A stretch of 64,000 nt of DNA from Dastarcus helophoroides. Taxonomy: Eukaryota > Arthropoda > Insecta > Coleoptera > Bothrideridae. The stretch spans positions 36,083,992 to 36,147,991 of the forward strand of contig CM053329.1 in assembly GCA_028583605.1 (NCBI GenBank). The letters run 5' to 3'. Under the pieces are notes generated by a model that did not search any database, was not told the DNA's origin, and worked only from the letters and a program-made list of their open reading frames with translations. A program made the translations under genes and the position numbers. This document shows, piece by piece, positions 35,394 to 46,151 of the stretch; positions within the stretch are counted from its first letter, which is position 1, and each line of letters opens with the position of its first letter.

Positions 35394-36552
35394 TCTCACA
35401 TACTTTGTCATAAATTATAGCTCTTATCCATTTAAATCGGAACATGATTATTTAATAATCGTTATAAGAAGTAGAATAAAATAGTAAAGCAAATATTGGT
35501 TCATTATTTCAGTAGCGTTTTTATTTTGAGTTTTATCAACTCGTACTTTTAATAAGCCAGATGATACCAAGGGTAATCTTGAGGCGAAAGCGGGACAGCA
35601 TTGAAATTGAATTGTTATTCAGATCGCTTTTCAGAAAAAGAATAAATAAACGAATTAAGGGTTATTAAAATGCTCAGGAATAAATATCTGCGAAAGAAAT
35701 AAAACAAAAAACCTTTTCGAGTGCTAATTATAGAGTCCGTCCACGGACACTTTTTAATATAAAGGCGTACATTTTATAGCCGGGAGGCAGCGCTGTCATG
35801 CCAGACTATGAAATTATTCTTGTGCATGGATGATCTCTAAAAGAATTCGCGATTTAAAACACAATGAGTAACGCGATGCAAAAACTCATTTAGTTCTCAA
35901 CTGTAGCGACTTACTCTAGCGGACCGAATACCAAATTCCATCCACACTTTGAGTGACACCGACGTTTAGAACGTTGTCTGAAAAAAAATATTTTGACGTA
36001 ATTTCATTCACGCCCGTTTGAAATGGGAATTTAATTTCGACTAAGTCGTTTTTTACATTAATTTTAAGTGATTGGATAATTACAGGGGCTTTCGCAAAAA
36101 CTTAATAACTTCATTGGGTTTCTGCTAAATTGGAATCGTGTACACGCCGGACAGTTACATTGGGTTTTGTAAATGGAATGAGATTTTGTAATGTGGAGAG
36201 CATGTAACATTGTGCACTTTCGTAAGTGAACACAGATGAAGCACATGCATGTATATGTACAGTTGTTAAATGACAAGCTAGACAATGTTCGCATACTGAA
36301 GCAGTGATCGAGTGTCAGCGTTTAACACGAAGTGCAAAGGATCTCATTTCAATTTGAAAGTTTGAAATTATGTAAGATTCCATACATTTGGGAGTAAATT
36401 TAGATTCGAAATAGTATATCCCTTTGCGATTATGGGTGCATTTACTGTCAGAAAAATACTGGTACTCAGCTAAGTAGATCCTCAAAAATATGCTCTAGGT
36501 GTCACTTATGGTCTACTGTGTGGCTGGATATTGCTTAAGCATCAAATCATGA
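35394..36552. other. Unique DNA, no gene recognised
   Basis: Moderately AT-rich. The short frame at 36064-36294 (minus) is cysteine-rich but matches nothing I know. Confidence 0.45.
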
Positions 36553-36778
36553 GGTGCATTTAGAGGATTTGATCCCGGGATTCTGATTTTTGGAATCCCG
36601 GGATCCCGACCGCTTTTTAATCCCGAATTTTTTGGGATTAAGTTTTTTTTCCGGGATTTTCGAGATTGATATCATTTTAAAAAAATTGTAAAATAGACTG
36701 CACCTATCGAAACGCTTAATGTCAATGTTTTCAACAAAACTTGTTTATCGTTTCAATGTTAAATAGAAAAAATTTTAT

Positions 36779-37110
36779 TCCAAACAAGCAGCACTGCTTT
36801 GGAATTGGTACGCTTGTTTCAAATTAAAATCTTGTATCTTAAACTAAAAAATTTGATGATAAGACACCAGACGCGTTGTTACTTCTCAGATTAAGGGGAG
36901 TAAGGGGGTCAATAAAGTATGACATTGTGTGACAAGGGCGAGACAAGTCATAAGATTCGTGACGTCACAAAAATCGGACTTGTTTTTGAAGAATTTCACC
37001 TTTTTAAACGTTTCGAATACTTTCGAAAATTTAGTCTTTCTTAAAAATGTAGGCTTTTTGAAAATTTAGATTTCGATTTCGATATCTTTTTGAAAAATAC
37101 AATTTTTGAA
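36779..37110 (+). repeat. Dispersed 310-bp repeat, copy 2
   Basis: Partner of 33821-34130, in the same orientation, with the same start 'tccaaacaagcagcactgct' and the same 'attcgtgacgtcac' block. Here it lies inside the hAT-like element. Confidence 0.85.
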
Positions 37111-37635
37111 AAATTAGAGATTTTCTAATAATTTCGACATTTTTCGAGGTTTTTTTGAAAATTTCTTCATTTTCCCGCTTTCATCTTTTTCCCGAAATTT
37201 AAACTTTTTGCGGATACAAACTCTTTCTAAGAAATTTGCCTATTTCATAATTTCGATACTTTTCTAAAAATTTTGATAAAAGTAAATATATCAGAAGAGT
37301 CCATATTCACAAAAAGTTTAAATTTTGAAAAAAAGGTTTTACTTTTCAAAAAAATTTGACTTATTTGGAAAAAAGTATTTTTAAAATTTTACTTTTTTTT
37401 GTAAATTTTGACTTTGCCAAGTGTTGATTTTTTCGAAAATTTAGGCTTTTTTTAAAACATTGAATTTTTTTTAGATTGTTATATTTTCAAAATTGTCGCC
37501 GTTTGAAAATTCTTATTTTATTCGAAAATGTCAAATTTTTTGTAAGTTGTACTTTTTCAAAAATTTGTACTTTTTCAAGTTTTTAAGCTTTTTTTCAAAA
37601 TTTCGCTTTTTTTCTAAAGGCCATAGGACGATTAG

Positions 37636-38460
37636 TATAGTGAATCGGCCCCAGAAGGATATCTGCATCATCTTTTAAAGCTGTGTTGCTACTAATAAGA
37701 TACTTTGATTATGCAAATCTCAGATCTCTATCTATTTTGGTTTTTGTAAAATCAAAAAAACCAAAAAATAGAAAAATATTTTTTTTTCAAAAACAGCTTG
37801 AGCGATTTAAATAAAATTTTAAAATATTATAGAGATGTATAAAAGCTATATTTAAAAAAATATTAACCCAAAATCTTTATGCTATTTACGAGAAACGCAA
37901 TTATTTCGAAATTATTTTTTTTCTTTATGATAGCGTTCTAGAACAATTTTGAAATCAACTTTTTTTATGTCTTTTTTGATGTAGAATAACCTTGCAAATT
38001 CTGAAACTAATCAAAAAGGTACGTCATAATGAAAAAAAATAAAAACAAATTTTTTCATTTAAAAATTGATTTCTTTTAAATTCAGTAATATTGGGATCAT
38101 CTCTGAAGAGTATATTACTGCTAATAGAATAGTTTAATCCTACAAGTTGCAGAATTCTATTTATTTTCATTTTTGATAAAATCCAAAAAATATAAAAAAA
38201 ATGGAAACATTTTCTTTTCAAAAACCGCATAAAACCGATTTCAGTGAAATTTGGAAACATTATAGAGATATATAAATACTTAGCTCTTAATTTTAATAAT
38301 AATTGTTAGAAACAGTCAGTCTTTTGCGATTTTTTTTTCTTTGTGGTACGTTCTAGAACAGTTTTAAAGTTAACTTTCCTAATGTGTTTTTTGATATAAA
38401 ATAATATCTCGAATCTTAAAATTGATTGATAATGTAAAATTTCTATATTTTTTAAATTAC
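37636..38460. repeat. Diverged tandem duplication, period about 415-430 bp
   Basis: The word 'gttctagaacanttttnaa' occurs at 37933 and 38346, and 'tattttnntttttgntaaaat' at 37734 and 38161. The blocks between them correspond. Both copies are strongly diverged. Confidence 0.6.
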
Positions 38461-39299
38461 AAACAATTTTGGTTATTCCTAAAAATGCGGTCAGTTTTCA
38501 GCTACTATTTTTCAAAATTTTTGGATTTTTTTACAATACATTTTTTTGAAAATTTGAAGTTTCTTCAAAATCCCATTTTTTGGAAAATTTCAATTTTTTT
38601 TTGAATTGGGAGATTTTTTATTATCGAATTTTTTGAAATTTTCGACTATTTGATTTTTTAAAATTTCATTCTAAAAAATGTTTGATTGACAAATTTATTT
38701 GAACGTTTTAACTTTATTTGGAAATTTCAAAAATGTTCCAAAATTTCCAATTAAAATTTTCGTTTCTTTTAAAAAGGTTCTCCTTTTTTCAAATTTTCAG
38801 GTATCCAAAATTTTGATTTTTTCGATCATTTTAACTTCAAAATTTGAACCATTTTTTGAATTTTCTAATAATTGTTGGGATTTTTTCAATATGAAGACCT
38901 TTAGAAAAATTTGTTTTACTTTGAAAATTTGACCAAACATCTTTTAATTCAACTGTTTGTCACTAATTTCCAACATTTTAACTTTTTTGAAAATTACAAA
39001 TTTTTTTAAAAAATTCTTCAACTGTTTAAATTTTTAAAATGTCAATTTTTTCAGTGTTCAAATTTTTTTAGAATTACGACTATTTTTTAAAAATCTTGAA
39101 AGTTTTATTTATCCATAAAAATTTTTACATTATTCAAAATTACGATATTTTCGAAAATTTTAATTTTTCTTTAAATTCTCATTGTTTTCAAAATTTTAAC
39201 CTTTTTTTTGATATAAAATAATATGTTGAATCTTAAAATTGGTTAATAATGTAAAATTTATATATTTTTTAAATTACAAAAAATTTTGGTTATGCCTAA

Positions 39300-40930
39300 A
39301 AATGGTGTCAGTTTTCAGCTATTATTTTTGAAAATTTTGAGTTTTTTTACTTGAAAATTTGGAGTTTCTTCAAAATTCCATTTTTTGGAAATATTCCGTT
39401 TTTTTTGAATCGGGAAATTTTTTTATTATCGAATTTCTTGAAATTTTCGACTATTTGAATTTTTTTTAAATTTCATTTTGAAAAATGTTTGAAAATGTTG
39501 ACAATTTTGTTTGAACATTTTGACTTTATTTGGAAATTTCAAAAATGTTCCAAAATTTCCATTTAAAATTTTCGATTCTTTTAAAAAGATTATACTTTTT
39601 TCAAAATTTCAGCTATCCAAAATTTTGATTTTTTCGAAAAGTTTAACTTCAAAATTTGGACCATTTTTTGAATTTTCTAATAATTTTGGGATTTTTTCAA
39701 TATGAAGACCTTTAGAAAAATTCGTTTTACTTTGAAGACTTGACCAAACATCTTTCAATTGTTCAAAATATCGAATTTTTTTTCAAAATCTTGACCCATT
39801 TTGAAACTGTTTGTCATTAATTTTCAAGATTTTAACTTTTTTGAAAATTACAAATTTTTTAAAAAAATTTCAATTTATGTTTGAATCGGGAAATTTTTTT
39901 ATTATAGAATTTTTTGAAATTTTCGACTATTTGAATTTTTTTTTAATTTCATTCTAAAAAATGTTTGAAAATGTTGACAATTTTATTTGAACATTTTGAC
40001 TTTATTTGGAAATTTCAGAAATGTTCCAAAATTTCCATTTAAAATTTTCGATTCTTTTAAAAAGATTATACTTTTTTCAAAATTTCAGCTATCCAAAATT
40101 TTAATTTTTTCGAAAAGTTTAACTTCAAAATTTGAACCATTTTTTGAATTTTCTAATAATTTTGGGATTTTTTCAATATGAAGACCTTTAGAAAAATTCG
40201 TTTTACTTTGAAGACTTGACCAAACATCTTTCAATTGTTCAAAATATCGAATTTTTTTTCAAAATCTTGACCCATTTTGAAACAGTTTGTCACTAATTTT
40301 CAAGATTTTAACTTTTTTGAAAATTACAAATTTTTTTAAAAAATTTCAATTTATTTTTGAATCGGGAAATTTTTTTATTATCGAATTTTTTGAAATTTTC
40401 GACTATTTGAATTTTTTTTTAATTTCATTCTAAAATATGTTTGAAAATGTTGACAATTTTATTTGAACATTTTGACCTTATTTGGAAATTTCAAAAATGT
40501 TCCAAAATTTCCATTTGAAATTTTCGATTCTTTTAAAAAGGTTATACTTTTTTCAAAATTTCAGCCATCCAAAATTTTGATTTTTTCGAAAATTTTATCT
40601 TCAAAATTTGAACCATTTTTTGAATTTTCTTATAATTTTGGGATCTTTTCAATATAAAGACCTTAAGAAAAATTCGTTTTACTTTGAAAATTTGACTAAA
40701 CATCTTTTAATTGTTTATTTGTTTAAAATATTGAATTTTTTTTTAAATCTTGACCATTTTTGAAACTGTTTGTCACTAATTTCCAAGATTTAAGCTTTTT
40801 TGAAAACTACAAATTTTTAAAAAAATTCTTCAAATGTTCAAATTTTTAAAATGTCAATTTTTTTAGTGTTCAAATTTTTTTAGAATCACGACTTTTTTTT
40901 TAAATCTTGGAAGTTTTAATTATCCATAAA
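39300..40930. repeat. 476-bp tandem repeat array
   Basis: Three near-identical units are offset by exactly 476 bp (the same word starts at 39511, 39987 and 40463). A more diverged unit precedes them (from about 38560), and another begins near 41974 as part of the 1.5-kb duplication. Each unit contains 'ttgaacattttgactttatt', 'aaaatgttccaaaatttcc' and 'atatgaagacctttag'. The 64-residue frames at these positions are identical only because the DNA is tandem; they are not genes. Confidence 0.9.
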
Positions 40931-42976
40931 CATTTTTACAATATTCAAAATTACGGTATTTTTGAAAATTTTAATTCTTTTTTGAAATCTCATTGTTTTC
41001 AAAATTTAAACTTTTTTTGAAAATTAAAATTTGACTTTTTATCTTTTTTAAATTTCAACTTTTCCTTCAAAAGTCCGTCTTATTTTCTAAAATGTAGACT
41101 TTTCCAAAAATTTCGTTTTCTCCAAAATCACAATATTTTTCGTTTCGAGATGAAATTCAAAGTGTAGGCCGTTTTTTGGAAATGTAATTTTAAAACTTAA
41201 ATCATCTTAATAAATTTTCTATTTCCGTGAAACACTGTATTTAAAAACATTTTTTTTTTAATAACGAAACTCGACAATTTTTTAAATATATTTCACATGT
41301 ATGGAAATTTCTATCTCTTTCTGAAACTTTGCGGTTCAAGTTCTCAAAAGTTTTATTTATTTTTTTAAGTCAACGGTAATATAAAAATTGAAAGTTGAAA
41401 TTCGAAATTTCAAGTTTTTTGCAAAATTACGATTTTTTTCGAAAATTTTGCCAATGTTTTCAATTTTAGGATTTTTAAAATTGTTGATTTCTTCAATGGT
41501 TGAATTTTTTCAAATGTCCATGTTTTTAAAATCTTAGCTTATTTCTGGAAATTTTAACTTTCTACAAAATTTTGACGTTTTTTTAAAATTCTGACGCCCT
41601 TATCTTCAATTTTTCAATCTTTTATTTTTCGTAAATCTCGGTTTTTTTAAAATGTCTACTCCTTTGTGCTTGTTTTTTGATAATTTTGACTTTTAAATTT
41701 CTCTTTTTTCAAATTTTCGTTTTTTTTTGAAGAATTTTATTTATTCCAAAATTTTAACTTTTCAAAATTTTGAGCATTTTTAAAAGGTTTTAAATTTTCT
41801 TATGATTTTGATTTTTCTTCAATATTTAGTCCTTCTAAAAATTCTTTTTTTTTTAAATTTGGAAATTCAAAATTAACGATTTTCTTAAATGCAGATTTAC
41901 TTTCAAAACTGAAAATTGGAAAAGAGTTTCTATATTTCTAAAGACAATTTCGATCCGGATACTTGCACTATTTTACAATTTTATTTGAACATTTTGACTT
42001 TATTTGAAAATTTCAAAAATGTTCCATAATTTCCATTTAAAATTTTCGATTTTTGTAAAAAGGTTCTACTTTTTTTAAAATTTCAGCTATTCAAAATTTT
42101 GAATTTTTCGAAAATTTTTACTTCAAAATTTGAACCATTTTTTGAATTTTCTAATAATTTTGGGATTTTTTCAATATGAAGACCTTTAGAAAAATTCGTT
42201 TTTCTGTGAAAATGTGACCAAACATCTTTTAATTGTTTAAAATCTCGAACTTTTTTTGCAAAATCCTGACCATTTTTGAAAATGTTTAACTTTTTTGAAA
42301 ATTACAAATTTTTTATAAAATTTCTTGAAATGTTCAAATTTTTACAATGTCAATTTTTCCAAAGTGGTCAAATTTTTTTAGAATTTCGATTATTTTTAAA
42401 AATCTTGAAAGTTTTAGTTATCCATAAAAATTTTTACATTATTCAAAATTACGATATTTTCGAAAATTTTAATTTTTCTTTAAATTCTCATTGTTTTCAA
42501 AATTTTAACCTTCCTTTTTTGAAAATTTAAATTTGACCTTTTTTAAATTTCAACTTTCTTTCAAAATTCCGTCTTATTTTCTATAATTTAGACATTTTCA
42601 AAAATTTCGTTTTCTTCAAAATCACAATATCTTTCGTTTCGAGATGAAATTCGAAGTGTTGACTGTTTTTTGGAAATGTTATTTTAAAACTTGAATCATC
42701 TTAGTAAATTTTCTATTTTCGAGAAACATTGTACTTTTCTTAAGAACAAAATTCAAGAATTTTTTAAATAAATTTCACATGTATCGAAATTTCTATTTCT
42801 TTCTGAAACTTTCCGGTTCGAGTTCTCAAAAGTTTTATTTGTTTTTTTAAGTCAACGGTTACATGAAAATTGAAAGTTTAAATTCGAAATTTAAGTTTTT
42901 TCAAAATTACGAATTTTTTCGAAAATTTTGCCAATGTTTTCAATTTTAGAATATTTAAAATTGTCGATTTCTTCAA

Positions 42977-43212
42977 TTCTGATGCACAGACCAATAGTTT
43001 TGAACATTTATTAGATTCGAAGTTTGGAAACCAAATACCGGTTTCGATCTTATTAGATCTCGCCAGTTTGGTATATTCAACTCGAATGCTAACAAATGTT
43101 TCGTTTAAAGTAAGTACTAAAACATTCACAGACGTCAAGCGAGTGACTCTTAGTACCACCTATTGGTCCATAGAGAAACTGTGGCCATCGCCAACAATGT
43201 TGTATGCAAGTA
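42977..43212 (-). mobile_element. 236-bp insert with hammerhead-like motif and 11-bp target duplication
   Basis: GATTTCTTCAA (42966-42976) and GATTTTTTCAA (43213-43223) flank the insert and differ at one base. The uninterrupted version of the site is visible in the first copy of the duplication near 41490. The insert is not low-complexity. On the minus strand it carries the motif at 43030-43072. I infer a small retroelement or a solo Penelope-type terminal repeat. Confidence 0.7.
43030..43072 (-). ncRNA. Hammerhead-like motif with one core mutation
   Basis: On the minus strand: ACCAAA, CTGGCGA, stem II GATC-TAATAA-GATC, GAAA, palindrome ACCGGT, a GTA triplet, then TTTGGT pairing perfectly with ACCAAA as stem I. 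The core should read CTGANGA; here the fourth base is G, a change expected to abolish cleavage. Everything else fits. Confidence 0.7.
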
Positions 43213-44820
43213 GATTTTTTCAATGTTTGAATTTTTGTCAAGTACCCATGTTTTTTAAAATCTTAGCTTTTTTTAACTTTCTACAAAATTTCGACGTTTT
43301 TTTTAAATTATGACGCCTTATCTTCAATTTCTCAATCTTTTTTTTTTTCGTATATCTCGGTTTTTTTTAAATGGCTACTCATTTTCAGATTGTGCTTGTT
43401 TTTTTTAATAATTTCGACTTTTAAATTTCGCTTTTTTTAAATTCTCATTTTTTTGGAGAATTTTAATTATTCCAAAATTTTAACTTTTAAAATTTTGAGC
43501 ATTTTTAAAAGGTTTCAAATTTTATTATAATTTTGGTTTTTCTTCAATATTTAGTCCTTCAAAAAATTCTGTTTTTTTGAAAATTTGGAAATTTCAAGTT
43601 AATGATTTTTTTAAATGCAGATTTACTTTCTAAACTGAAAATTCGAAAAGAGGTTCGATATTTCTAAAAACAATTTCGATTCTGATTCTTGCACTATTTT
43701 ACAAATTTGCATTTTATTCAAAATCTGGAATTATGGAAATTTTGGGTCTTAATTTTAGAGATTGGAGTGGAAGATCTGAGAAGAAAATGGAACAGTTTCA
43801 AAACAATTTGACACCTTTTAAAAGACTTTCAGATTTTTTTTACCAATTTTAATTTCTTTTTTATTCAAACCTAAAACAGGAATTTCAATTTTTCTGAAAT
43901 TTCGATTTTAAAACGAAATGTGGAGGATAAAATCGAAACGTTCAGATAAAAGTCAAATATTCAAGAAATATATTATAAATATTTTGAGGCGAGATCCGCA
44001 AGTTAAAATTTTGAGTTAAAATTTGGGGCTTATTTTTATAAAATGTGGATTTTATGGGCAAAATTTCGAGAAAAAAATGAAAATCCTGAATTTATTAAGA
44101 TAAAATTTTTTGTCAAGTAAAGGTTGGTGAAATATTAAACAAATAGGATAAAATAGCAAATTTAAATGTATAAGATATGAAAGCTAAAATCAGGGAGAAT
44201 AGATAATTTCTAAATTAAAAAATTAATTGCAAAATTTATGACGTCGGAGTGAAGAGGGTCATACAAATATGACCACCTGTTGCAAGGACGGGCTGGATCT
44301 CAGAAAGTCATGAAATTCGTGTGATGTAATTTATGGATGTCCCCTAAGTTTAAAGAGCTCTTATTGATTCTTGAAAAAGAGTAACTTCAACATAACGATT
44401 GAGTGATCTTAAGCCTGGTTAGTCTACTTCTTAAGTCTGATTAATTATGTCTGACTTTTTACGTATGCAAGTAGAATACAACCTAGACTGCAAATTCATG
44501 CAGCCCTCCAGGTGTGTATAGTGCATCATAGGTAGCTAAACTACCAACAGTTGAAACACTGTCACCTAGCGAAGCGGTTGCTCTCTAGGAAAGTGCCCAG
44601 AAGACAAGGATTCTAATGCGTTTCTACCGTAAAATACGTTGTTTTTTTCTCTTAATTTTGATTTCGTTGATTATTTTGATTTGTTGGTTAAAAAGCTGAT
44701 TTTTTTTTATTTGCAACCTTCAATACCGAAATAATCCCGGGATTTTGGAACTGACTAAATGTAATTTCGAAATCCTTGGGATTAATAATACGGATCGGGA
44801 TCGCATTTCCTAGGTGCACT

Positions 44821-45920
44821 GCATGCATATCAATAAATTCTGTGTCAAACAATCTTGTTACAGTTCTGTAATAGTTTCTAAACAAATAGAGAGGCTGTGA
44901 GTGATCCTTTCCAATTATCGTCATTCAAAAGCGAAATATTGCAACAAATATGACATGAATTATTGCGAAGTAAAATTGGCATATATTCAGTAAAAAGGAA
45001 AGTTTAAGTTATTTTTCAACAACCTAATATAGCATACAAACTAAGAAGAAGGCATGTTATTACCAGTAGAACGAAGGATATAAAATTAATAAATGATTAT
45101 GCTTGGTTAACCACTTATTACAATTTTCAATTTGAATGGGTACTTAATCAAAAATAACCAACCCTTGCATTAAACCAATTATGTGATTAAAAGCGATGAA
45201 TCGTCACTTCAACAATAATTCTAACCAATAATATCCTTGACAACACAGTTAATATGTCTGAATTTCGATAATTTTCCCCTGTAATCACAGGAAATGACTC
45301 AAGAAACATATTTAAGGCTTTGAAGCGTGAGTATTGTAATTTATGAGTGCCATTTAAACAACTGAATTGACAGTTTGATTAATTTGGATTATGGATAGAA
45401 TGGGTGGATTTTACGTAATTTTTAAGATATTCTCTGATGAATTTTTCAAACTATTAAACTCGGTAGCTTTGTATCTAGCAAGACAATCTTCAATTACCTC
45501 CTTATTATGTACTGGTTTTTGCTCGCGATAACAGAAAAACAATCCGCTAGCGCAATAATTTAAAATATACTAAGTAATAAATAACCATGCTGTTAATTAA
45601 GACTTTGGGTGGAGATGTGTACAAAGGAGACGGTGTAGAGCGAAGATAATTTAATGCATTTTTGAAAACGTCTATTAACTGGAAAAGCGCTTGCACTTTA
45701 ATCATTGAATCATGGTCGTGCTATTTTACTTCATAAAAATTATTATACATACATTTGAATTTTTTAACAATGAGACCTTTCTCTTTTATTTAAAGGATAA
45801 TTCAATTTTAAGTCCTTGTTATATATATTATAGGGCTTGTAGATTTATGGACGATAAAACTGTCAATGAAAATTTGGACATCGGTTTACCTAACTCTAAA
45901 CGGTATTTATGTATATACAT
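44821..45920. other. Unique AT-rich DNA, no gene recognised
   Basis: No repeat or coding motif stands out. The frame at 45712-45933 is compositional. Confidence 0.5.
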
Positions 45921-46060
45921 TTTTTTTAAGTAGGGGAAAATCCGTTAAGGACATCTGGGAAGATGACTCAGAAAGTGGAGGACTTCAGCTCAAACTACGG
46001 GTACCGACTAAAAACCCATACTTCTTCGGGCCGGGCCTTTGGCCCCCAATCCCTTAACAG

Positions 46061-46090
46061 CTTACAATAGTGGTGGAACACTATTGTAAG
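46061..46090 (-). promoter_or_regulatory. Perfect 12-bp hairpin in the retrotransposon 3' region
   Basis: CTTACAATAGTG and CACTATTGTAAG pair without mismatch around a 6-nt loop. It lies about 60 bp downstream of the broken frame's stop on the minus strand. A hairpin in this place could be the element's 3' recognition structure; that is inference. Confidence 0.6.
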
Positions 46091-46151
46091 GTGTTTTGCC
46101 TGAAACATAAGAAACAAACAAAACAAAAATTTCCGAAATGGAAGTCGTAGC

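Larger units (their letters stand above)
40463..43700. repeat. 1.5-kb tandem duplication
   Basis: Sequence from about 40463 to 41970 recurs from about 41974 to 43700. Matching anchors include 'tttgaacattttgactttatt' (40463/41974) and 'ttcgtttcgagatgaaattc' (about 41137/42630). The offset is about 1.5 kb. The second copy is longer because of the 236-bp insert at 42977-43212. Confidence 0.8.
36561..44812. mobile_element. Large non-autonomous hAT-like element (8.25 kb) filled with tandem repeats
   Basis: The left end reads TAGAGGATTTGATCCCG and the right end, read inward, TAGGAAATGCGATCCCG, matching at 12 of 17 positions. Flanking 8-bp repeats GGTGCATT (36553-36560) and GGTGCACT (44813-44820) differ at one base, as expected for an old hAT insertion. 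Subterminal 'atcccgggat' words recur at both ends (36570-36660 and about 44730-44800). There is no transposase. The interior holds the 310-bp repeat copy, a 420-bp tandem duplication, the 476-bp array, a 1.5-kb duplication and a 236-bp insert, all described separately. Confidence 0.75.

Noticed and set aside
39511..40657. Three near-identical 64-residue frames spaced 476 bp apart, looking like a small gene family
   Set aside because: The DNA itself is an exact tandem repeat, the peptides are Phe/Lys/Asn-rich as expected from 'tttaaa' DNA, and differences between copies are not biased to silent positions.
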